A stretch of 64,000 nt of DNA from CAMDPA01 sp965223035 (GTDB taxonomy: Bacteria > Pseudomonadota > Alphaproteobacteria > Rhizobiales > Hyphomicrobiaceae). The notes under the pieces are model-generated. The model was given only the letters and a program-made list of their open reading frames with translations. It searched no databases and was not told the origin of the DNA. Within the stretch, counting starts at the first letter, position 1, and each line of letters starts with the position of its first letter. Position numbers and translations under genes: made by a program. Below are positions 57,643-64,000 of this stretch, piece after piece. Location: the NCBI GenBank assembly GCA_965223035.1, contig OZ244980.1, forward strand, positions 5,208,001 to 5,272,000, read 5' to 3'.

Positions 57643-57781
57643 CTAGAGCAACCTGCCTTTAATCGGAATCGGAACGATCCCGATTAAGGGCAGAAAGTTG
57701 CTCACCACTTTAAGAGCGATCATCTTTGCGCCTTAAATCAGAACCGGCTTTGCGGTTCCGATTTAAGGCGCGATGATCTAG
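57643..57781 (-). repeat. Family 1 element, full two-hairpin copy
   Basis: CTAG at both ends. Hairpin B (CTTTAATCGGAATCGG ... CGATCCCGATTAAGG), spacer GTTGCTCACCACTTTAAGAG, hairpin A (AAATCAGAACCG-GCTTTG-CGGTTCCGATTT), end GCGCGATGATCTAG. The stretch 57782-58053 to the next gene holds a frame but no recognisable protein. Confidence 0.9.
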
Positions 57782-58053
57782 ACGTGGTTGAGCTGGGTTG
57801 AATGACAATTGCTGGCAAATTACCCGCCATCGGCCGCGTGGCATCCGCCATGCCACCGCCGGGCTCGTTTGTTTCCACGGCGCATCGGCTGGCGTCCATC
57901 GGATTGCCCGATCTGGTGCGCAGCTATACTGTGCATGGAACAGCACACCAGGCTCCACAAAACTGGATGAAGTGTTATCTCTGGCTCAGAGAAGGACAAG
58001 TTTTGGTCGCAAGGACCGCGTCAGATAGGATCGCACGGCAACGCGGAGGCACC

Positions 58054-59094
58054 ATGGTTAAGGTCTTCACTGTCGTCGGGGCCAGGCCGCAGTTCATCAA
58101 GGCCGCGCCCGTCGCGCGGGCCCTCAAGGAGCTGGGACTAAGCGAGATCCTGGTCCATACCGGCCAACACTTCGACGCACTGATGTCAGACGTGTTCTTC
58201 GAGGAATTGGGGATCGCTAAGCCAAACTACAATCTGGAGGTGAACAGTCTCGGCCACGGCGCCATGACCGCGCGCATGCTGGAAAAGCTTGAGCAGGCCA
58301 TGCTGGTCGAGAAGCCAGACTACGTGCTCATATTCGGGGACACCAATTCCACGGTCGCTGGCGCCCTGGCGGCAGCCAAGCTGCATATCCCTGTCGCCCA
58401 TGTGGAAGCAGGTCTTCGCTCATTCAACCGGTCCATGCCCGAGGAGATCAACCGCGTTGTTGCGGACCACGTCAGCACGCTGCTGTTCTGTCCAACGCGG
58501 CTCGCCACCGAGAATTTGGCTAAAGAGAGCATAACTGAGGGCGTCCACTTGGTTGGTGACGTGATGTATGACACCACTCTAGCTACGGTGGCGCGGGCGC
58601 GGTATCAATCGCGCGTTCTCGACACGCTCGGACTTACGCCAAAGGGTTATGCCGCCGCCACCGTTCATCGGGCAGAAAACACAGACGATCCGGATCGGTT
58701 TCGTCGCGTTCTGGACTGGTTGGAAAATGCCGCAAGGGACCAGCTCGTGGTTATGCCGACCCATCCGCGAACCCGGAAGCTGCTCGAGCAAAGCGGAGAC
58801 TGGCCGGCCGGCGTCCGAATTATCGAGCCCTTGGGGTATGTTGATATGACGTGGCTCGCGCACAACGCGTCGGCAATTTATACCGACTCCGGCGGGCTGC
58901 AGAAGGAGGCCTATTTTCATCGCGTTCCTTGTGTGACGTTGCGCGAGGAAACAGAATGGGTGGAGACCATTGACGCTGGATGGAACCGGCTGTGGACCGA
59001 CAATTGTTATGCCGATGAACGCCGCGAGATTGCCGATTACGGAAATGGAACCTCGGCGACGGCCATCGCCGAGATTCTCGCAAACGCCATCTAA
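58054..59094 (+). CDS. wecB: UDP-N-acetylglucosamine 2-epimerase (non-hydrolysing)
   Basis: 346 residues from ATG 58054, with GCGGAGG five bases upstream; the frame is open further left but MVKVFTVVGARPQFIKAAPV is the true family start. It interconverts UDP-GlcNAc and UDP-ManNAc for surface polysaccharides. Motifs: TGQHFDALMSDVFFEELGI, FGDTNSTVAGALAA, VAHVEAGLRSFNR, PEEINRVVADHVS, TVHRAENTDD and YTDSGGLQKEAYF. Full length for the family. It lies between the two CgeB-like glycosyltransferase genes, so ManNAc or a derivative may be in the polymer. Confidence 0.93.
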   Translation: MVKVFTVVGARPQFIKAAPVARALKELGLSEILVHTGQHFDALMSDVFFEELGIAKPNYNLEVNSLGHGAMTARMLEKLEQAMLVEKPDYVLIFGDTNSTVAGALAAAKLHIPVAHVEAGLRSFNRSMPEEINRVVADHVSTLLFCPTRLATENLAKESITEGVHLVGDVMYDTTLATVARARYQSRVLDTLGLTPKGYAAATVHRAENTDDPDRFRRVLDWLENAARDQLVVMPTHPRTRKLLEQSGDWPAGVRIIEPLGYVDMTWLAHNASAIYTDSGGLQKEAYFHRVPCVTLREETEWVETIDAGWNRLWTDNCYADERREIADYGNGTSATAIAEILANAI

Positions 59095-59222
59095 CCCGTG
59101 GCTGGCTAAGCCGTGGCTGGGCAGGGAGGGCGTAGACGTGTACCTTTTGCCAGCGCCCGATCAGCCACATCCGTCAAGGAAAGGCCCTGATGTTTCCAGC
59201 ACGCGCGGCCGGGTCCGGAACG

Positions 59223-59305
59223 CTAGATCATCGTGCCTTAACGTGGTGAGCAGCCTGCATTTCGTCGGGTTCGGAACGACCCCGGCGAAATGCAGGCTGC
59301 TCTAG
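59223..59305 (+). repeat. Family 1 element, diverged copy with compensated stem
   Basis: CTAGATCATCGTGCCTTAAC, GTGGTGAGCAG, stem CAGCCTGCATTTCGTCGGG paired with CCCGGCGAAATGCAGGCTG, end CTCTAG. The usual stem CTGCCTTTAATCGG has been replaced on both arms, so pairing is kept while sequence changed. Confidence 0.85.
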
Positions 59306-59341
59306 CGATGCGCTGCGAGCCAATAAAAGGTGCATGCAGTC

Positions 59342-61225
59342 ATGCCGAGCAAGCTCCTGGTTGCCTACTCACAATCGAGCACACATGTTCAGACGACGCT
59401 TGACTATTTGTCAGCAGTGGAACGGTGTGCAGATTTCGACGTTTCCTACCTACATGTCACGCACGAAGCGCGCCCAACGATCGATCTCAATTCATACGAT
59501 ATCGTCTTTCACAGTTACTGTGCCCGCCTTTGTTTTCCCGGCTATGTTTCGCCGACCTATTGCCATGCCCTTCGCGATTTCAAGGGCTTGAAAGTGCTTG
59601 CTGTCCAAGATGAGTATAACGCCACCAACATCTTGAAAGACGCCATCAAAAAACTCGGATTCCACATAGTTTTGACCTGCGTCCCGCAAAGTGCACTGGA
59701 GTACGTGTATCCGAAAGCCGAGTTTCCCACAACGAAGTTCATTACCGTCCTGACAGGCTACGTGCCGGATCACGCGCTAATCTCCGAAGCACATTGTGTT
59801 CCACTCGCTCAGCGCCCCATCGTGCTGGGCTACCGCGGTCGCGACGTTGGCGCGCATTACGGAAGGCTCGGATTCGAAAAATTCGAGGTCGGGCGCCGCT
59901 TGAAGGAGCAATGCGAGAAGCGGGGCATTCCTCACGATATCGCGATGGACGAAGCAAGCCGCATTTATGGGCCACAATGGTTGGAGTTCATCGGCAGCTG
60001 CAGAGCTATGCTTGGCTCCGAGTCCGGTAGCAACGTGTTTGATTTCGACGGCTCGATCCTCAAGACCTATCAGCGCATAACTGTTGCCAACGGTGGCCGC
60101 CCCCCTAGCTACATCGAATTTTCGCGCTACGTCGCCAAACGCGATACCGAGATCGATATGGGCCAGATTTCGCCAAGGGTGTTTGAATGTGCCCTCAAGC
60201 GAACGCCGATGGCGCTGATTACAGGCCGGTATTCTGGGGCTATTCAACCTTACGAGCACTACATTCCAATCGCACAAGATTTTTCCAATCTCGATGAGGT
60301 GTTCGCTCGACTGAGTGACGTCAGAGGTCTCGAACTTATGGCAGAGCGGACCTATCATCACCTCATCGCGTCGGGGCGCTACAGCTATGGCACGGTCTGG
60401 CGGATGCTGTCGGACGAATTTCGCGCACAGCTCGACCGATGGCCGGGCCGGGCAGGTCTGATCAAAGCCAGTGAGCAGAGTTGGCTGCCTGCTGGCTTTG
60501 CCCGCTGCGGCATGTTCGATGAGGCGGCCACGAGCGCACCGAAGTTGCCTGACAAACACTTCGTCATCAAGGATTGTGCCTTGGCCCTTTTGAAACCGAC
60601 CGTACGCTATGGCATCCCGCCGCAAATAGTCGCCACGGTCGCCCGCCACGCTCTGCAGCTAAGGTGCGCCGCGCTCGAGACCATGCTACGCTTGGCCAGG
60701 TCGCTCGAACCAAGCAACGCGACTGAACCCAAAGCGACAGTCGAGGCGCATGAACTTGTCCCTCAGATCGCCAATCGCTTGAGCGAAGTCCAAAACGAAA
60801 TGGCCGGCCTCGCGTACGGGCGACGCGGGACGTCGACAGGCGATCGCGGTGGAGGTTCAGACTTGGCGAGCGGCGCAGCAAGCGGCAATGACGATTGGCG
60901 CCACGTCATCCGCCTTGGTCGATATTACAGCCTATATCTGGAGCTGACAGCGCCTGTCACACAGCTGAAAGACGAATTGCGCCGTCAGCTTGAGATCAAA
61001 CGATTACAGCAGCCAGGATTGGCCGAGCGCGCAAGTCTGGCGCTCGTGTCGGTACGGCTCGTTTGGACCCAAACCACCGGATCACCGGTTGAAGGGCTCA
61101 AGACCACGGCACGCCGCCTGAGAAACATCACCCGGACGTTGACACGGGCGAGCAAACCGGCGCGGCCAACCACGGATCCGATCCGGGCTGAGCGGGCGAC
61201 TGAGGACGGCAGCATTGCTTCATGA
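59342..61225 (+). CDS. CgeB-like glycosyltransferase (paralogue of 55608-57299)
   Basis: 627 residues from ATG 59342 with AAAGG upstream. It aligns with the 55608 protein through KLLVAYSQSSTHVQTTLDYL, YDIVFHSYCARLCFPGYVS, VLGYRGRDVGAHYGRLGFE, LGSESGSNVFDFDGSIL, GQISPRVFECALKRTPMALI and HYIPIAQDFSNLDEVF. From about residue 370 the tail is unrelated and longer (about 250 residues, partly coiled and basic), with no membrane helix. The core is GT-B-like. Two such enzymes around a WecB gene suggest consecutive sugar additions. Confidence 0.68.
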   Translation: MPSKLLVAYSQSSTHVQTTLDYLSAVERCADFDVSYLHVTHEARPTIDLNSYDIVFHSYCARLCFPGYVSPTYCHALRDFKGLKVLAVQDEYNATNILKDAIKKLGFHIVLTCVPQSALEYVYPKAEFPTTKFITVLTGYVPDHALISEAHCVPLAQRPIVLGYRGRDVGAHYGRLGFEKFEVGRRLKEQCEKRGIPHDIAMDEASRIYGPQWLEFIGSCRAMLGSESGSNVFDFDGSILKTYQRITVANGGRPPSYIEFSRYVAKRDTEIDMGQISPRVFECALKRTPMALITGRYSGAIQPYEHYIPIAQDFSNLDEVFARLSDVRGLELMAERTYHHLIASGRYSYGTVWRMLSDEFRAQLDRWPGRAGLIKASEQSWLPAGFARCGMFDEAATSAPKLPDKHFVIKDCALALLKPTVRYGIPPQIVATVARHALQLRCAALETMLRLARSLEPSNATEPKATVEAHELVPQIANRLSEVQNEMAGLAYGRRGTSTGDRGGGSDLASGAASGNDDWRHVIRLGRYYSLYLELTAPVTQLKDELRRQLEIKRLQQPGLAERASLALVSVRLVWTQTTGSPVEGLKTTARRLRNITRTLTRASKPARPTTDPIRAERATEDGSIAS

Positions 61226-61322
61226 TGACGGCCCGTCTGGGGGATTCTGACATAATAGAAGCGCTGCCAACGGACATTTCGTGTGTTGGTCAGAATACAC
61301 AAAAAACGGGACTTCTGCCAAC

Positions 61323-63221
61323 ATGTGCGGCGTTTTCGCTTCCATTGGTTTGCCGGCTGACCCGACGAGACTCGATGTCGTCGCCTATCGCGGCCCTAAC
61401 GACCGTGGCTGGGAAGAATTTCAATGTCCCGCAGGGCCGGTTTGCCTCGGCCATCGACGCCTTTCGATCATCGACACGAGCAGCGGCGGGCATCAGCCAA
61501 TGGCACACCCGGCGAGCCGCTGCACCATCGTGTTCAACGGTGAGATCTACAATTACCGCGAGCTCCGCGGTGAACTCGAAGCGCTCGGGGAAACGTTCGC
61601 AAGCAGTTCCGACACCGAGGTGCTGCTGCGCGCATGGGTTGTATGGGGGCGCGACGCGCTGCCGCGCCTGCGCGGCATGTTCGCCTTCATTTTATGGGAC
61701 GATCATCGCAAGCGCTTGTGGGTTGCGCGTGACCGATTTGGCATTAAGCCGCTCTACATGACGCAGGGCCCGCGCTCCGTTGCATTCGGCTCCGAGATCA
61801 AACAGCTCATTGGCCTGCCGAGCGTTCCCGGGCGCATGAACCTTGCTCGGGTCTCCGACTTCCTGGCCTGGGGCATGTCGGATCACACCGCGCAGACCAT
61901 GTTCGAAAGCGTTCACCAAGTACGCGCTGGCGAAATGATTTGCGTCGACGCTGCTGAAGGGTCTTCGCTAACGGTTGAAAACCATCAGTGGTACGAACCG
62001 CCCCATCGGAGTGTGCAGGTCAGCGCGAATGTCGCCGCGGCGGATTTCCATGACCTGCTGAATGACGCCATACGCTTACATCTGCGTTCCGACGTGCCTG
62101 TTGGCTCGTGCCTTTCAGGCGGACTGGACTCGTCCTCGATCGTTTGTCTGATGTCACAAGAAATGGGTTCTGCCAGGGACAACCGCCCCGTTCGTACCAT
62201 ATCTGCCTGCTACAATGAGAAATCAGTCGATGAGAAGCCTTATATGGATGCGGTCATCGCCCGGTCTCATACTGAACCGCACTTTGTTTGGCCACGTGCA
62301 GACGATGTTTTTCAACGCGCTTCAGATATCACTTGGCATCAGGACGAGCCGTTTGGCTCGACCTCGATTTTCGCGCAATGGTGTGTGTTCGAAGCCGCCC
62401 AGCGCGCCGGCGTCAAGGTTATGCTCGATGGCCAAGGAGCGGATGAGCAGCTGGCCGGATACCTCACAGGTTTCCCATTTCATCTTGCGGGCCTCGTCCG
62501 CCGGGGTGACGTGGTCGGGTTATGGCGGGATGTGAAGGCCCGCAAACGGCTCACCGGCACGTCGATCACGGCGCAACTTCAGTCGATCGTTCCTCGCCTC
62601 TTGCCTTCGCCGTTTTTGAACACGCTTTATCGGCGGCGGCAAGCTTTGCTGCAGGACAATTGGCTCGGTCAGGGCGCTCTGCAACAGTATGCGGGGGCAG
62701 GCAGTGCCTTCGAGACAGCGATCGCAAGTCGCCAACTTAGCCCCGCGCACGACTTGGCCAGCCTGTGCGTTGTCATGACATTTGCTTCGAACCTGCAGAT
62801 GTTGCTGCATTGGGAGGACCGCAGCTCCATGGCGCACAGTATAGAGGCACGTGTCCCCTTCCTCGACCATCCCCTGGTCGAGTTTTCATTGGCGCTTGGT
62901 AACGCGCACAAGATGGTCGATGGGCAAACAAAGCATGTGTTGCGCCAGGCTGTGTCGGGTATCATTCCAGATTGCGTCAGGAACCGCCACGACAAGCTCG
63001 GCTTCGCGACACCTGAGACATTCTGGTTTCGCGGCCCGCTCCGCCGCCCTGTGGAGGATGGCATTGAGAGAACATTGCAGCTGTTCCCTGACCTGTTCAA
63101 TGTCGAGGGGGTGCGAAAGCGTTCATGGCGCATGTTGAACGGTGAACGGCCGGTAGATTTTTGGTTGTGGCGCATGGTCAACCTCGGCATCTGGGCTGAC
63201 CGGTTCAAGGTTAGCGCCTAG
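61323..63221 (+). CDS. asnB: Asparagine synthase (glutamine-hydrolysing) family protein 2
   Basis: 632 residues from ATG 61323, giving the mature N-terminal Cys2 (MCGVFASIG). Glutaminase motifs AYRGPNDRGWEEF and IVFNGEIYNYREL; synthetase motifs SCLSGGLDSSSIVC (about 265), VMLDGQGADEQLAGYL and EDRSSMAHSIEARVPFLDHP. It is a different subfamily from the copy at 44964 (GADE instead of GGDE, RGPNDRG instead of RGPDGHG). It probably amidates a sugar acid or activates an amino group for the polysaccharide. The gene stands alone between the glycosyltransferase and a repeat. Confidence 0.87.
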   Translation: MCGVFASIGLPADPTRLDVVAYRGPNDRGWEEFQCPAGPVCLGHRRLSIIDTSSGGHQPMAHPASRCTIVFNGEIYNYRELRGELEALGETFASSSDTEVLLRAWVVWGRDALPRLRGMFAFILWDDHRKRLWVARDRFGIKPLYMTQGPRSVAFGSEIKQLIGLPSVPGRMNLARVSDFLAWGMSDHTAQTMFESVHQVRAGEMICVDAAEGSSLTVENHQWYEPPHRSVQVSANVAAADFHDLLNDAIRLHLRSDVPVGSCLSGGLDSSSIVCLMSQEMGSARDNRPVRTISACYNEKSVDEKPYMDAVIARSHTEPHFVWPRADDVFQRASDITWHQDEPFGSTSIFAQWCVFEAAQRAGVKVMLDGQGADEQLAGYLTGFPFHLAGLVRRGDVVGLWRDVKARKRLTGTSITAQLQSIVPRLLPSPFLNTLYRRRQALLQDNWLGQGALQQYAGAGSAFETAIASRQLSPAHDLASLCVVMTFASNLQMLLHWEDRSSMAHSIEARVPFLDHPLVEFSLALGNAHKMVDGQTKHVLRQAVSGIIPDCVRNRHDKLGFATPETFWFRGPLRRPVEDGIERTLQLFPDLFNVEGVRKRSWRMLNGERPVDFWLWRMVNLGIWADRFKVSA

Positions 63222-63373
63222 CAGAAAGTTGAGTATCCGACAGTGTTACATGCGCCGTTCTGAGCTTAAACTCAGTTTTCCCGCCGGCAATGATGACGTA
63301 CCATCTGACCCTAGATTTGCATTGTTCTTTTGGATAGACTGTAAAGATGGCCACATACCGCCTCGATTGACGA
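63222..63373. other. Short spacer before a repeat
   Basis: No gene or clear signal. With the repeat and the spacer after it, the region without a gene covers 63222-63746. A hairpin TTGAGA...TCTCAA lies at 63536-63558. Confidence 0.4.
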
Positions 63374-63513
63374 CTAGAGCAACCTGCTCTTCATCGGACT
63401 GGCAACGATCCCGATGAAAAACAGAACGTTGCTCACCACCTTTAAGAGCGATCATGATCGTGCCTTAATTGGAAACCGGCTTTGCGGTTCCGATTTAAGG
63501 CACGATGATCTAG
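63374..63513 (-). repeat. Family 1 element, full two-hairpin copy, diverged
   Basis: CTAG at both ends. Hairpin B is altered (TGCTCTTCATCGG ... CCGATGAAAAACA), spacer GTTGCTCACCACCTTTAAGA, hairpin A (GGAAACCG-GCTTTG-CGGTTCCGATTT), end GGCACGATGATCTAG. Confidence 0.85.
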
Positions 63514-63746
63514 GCTCCGGATAATGCCCATCAAATTGAGATTCTCATCTAGTCTCAATGCTTGTGCTGATCACTGCCATGATTCTCCCTTTTTGCCTCT
63601 TTAGTATAGGTGTCGTGGTAGTAACAGCGGTGACTGAAGCCAAATAGAGCGCCCGTCGTTTTGCGCCATCACCGCGATGGGTCTGCATGTCGGCGCGCAC
63701 GACTCGATACGATTTCGCGCACGCACCTCTTGTACTGAGGGTCAAT

Positions 63747-64000
63747 ATGGTCACTGACGAATCCGGTACGCGTGCAACTTTCGCCGACGACCTGCCACGC
63801 TTATTTCAACACCTGCCGCCGCGACACCGCCGTCAGTTGGTGCTGGTCCTGCTTGTGATGGTGTTGGGTGCGATCGCGGAGGTGGCGACACTCGGCGCTG
63901 TGCTGCCATTTCTGTCACTTATTGCGGACCCGAAACTGGCTCACACATTCCCGTTGCTGCAGGAAGTGTTCTGGGTATTGGGTTGGCGGAACCCTGACAA
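63747..64000 (+). CDS. ABC transporter ATP-binding/permease protein, N-terminal part
   Basis: Open from ATG 63747 (GAGGG nine bases upstream) to the window end, 84 residues. After a short charged N-terminus, RHRRQLVLVLLVMVLGAIAE then VATLGAVLPFLSLIADPKL form the first membrane helix and loop. This is typical of fused ABC exporters of the MsbA/PglK type that flip lipid-linked oligosaccharides or export polysaccharide. It would be a second exporter in addition to Wzm/Wzt. The ATPase domain lies outside the window, so the family call rests on the helix and context. Confidence 0.6.
   Translation, partial: MVTDESGTRATFADDLPRLFQHLPPRHRRQLVLVLLVMVLGAIAEVATLGAVLPFLSLIADPKLAHTFPLLQEVFWVLGWRNPD

Noticed and set aside
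57782..58053. Longer N-terminus for UDP-GlcNAc 2-epimerase
   Set aside because: The open frame upstream of 58054 has no homology to the family, and ATG 58054 has a strong ribosome site and the standard GARPQFIK start.

Overview
The window is high-GC DNA from an alphaproteobacterium. The 16S rRNA has alphaproteobacterial features, the rrn operon runs 16S-tRNA-Ile-tRNA-Ala-23S-5S, and an EipA/DUF1134 envelope protein is present. I cannot name an order with confidence; Hyphomicrobiales or Rhodospirillales are both possible. The left edge (recF end, gyrB) is the usual right half of a dnaA-dnaN-recF-gyrB cluster, so a chromosomal origin may lie not far to the left.

Layout. 1-3.3 kb: recF and gyrB. 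3.3-8.4 kb: two related small membrane proteins separated by repeat elements, a membrane-anchored SGNH hydrolase and an AzlC/AzlD exporter pair. 8.5-14.8 kb: metabolic genes (orphan molybdenum hydroxylase large subunit, MetE-like protein, DUF6455 protein, ornithine cyclodeaminase-like protein, 3-hydroxybutyrate dehydrogenase). 15.2-18.3 kb: GT39 transferase, GT2 polyprenyl-phosphate sugar synthase and LAB_N protein, resembling rhizobial Rgt lipid-linked sugar transfer to LPS. 18.5-22.8 kb: a block bounded by two near-identical long repeats that carries a SUKH-like protein, a small membrane protein and a DUF4132 protein. 22.9-29.4 kb: rRNA operon on the minus strand, with an unexpected membrane-protein ORF in the 16S-23S spacer. 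29.8-32 kb: M23 peptidase. 32.2-35.9 kb: HpaB-like / UbiD / AhpD-like operon. 36.3-42.6 kb: EipA, an anchored coiled-coil protein, a probable 6S RNA, 5-formyl-THF cyclo-ligase, a wrecked alpha/beta hydrolase, a patatin and an isochorismatase fragment.

42.7-64 kb is a surface-polysaccharide locus. It holds a glycosyltransferase, two asparagine-synthase-type amidotransferases, three NAD-dependent sugar epimerases, an ABC exporter (Wzm plus a Wzt fused to a methyltransferase), an SGNH hydrolase, a free methyltransferase, two related CgeB-like glycosyltransferases, UDP-GlcNAc 2-epimerase and the start of a flippase-type ABC transporter. Together they suggest ABC-exported O-antigen or capsule synthesis with acyl, methyl and amide decoration.

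The most striking feature is two families of short structured intergenic elements. Family 1 has 13 copies bounded by TA/CTAG and built from one or two hairpins. Family 2 has 7 copies with a GC-rich stem and a variable loop. They abut stop codons, interrupt or truncate decaying genes, and one copy keeps its stem by paired base changes. They look like non-autonomous mobile elements (MITE-like).
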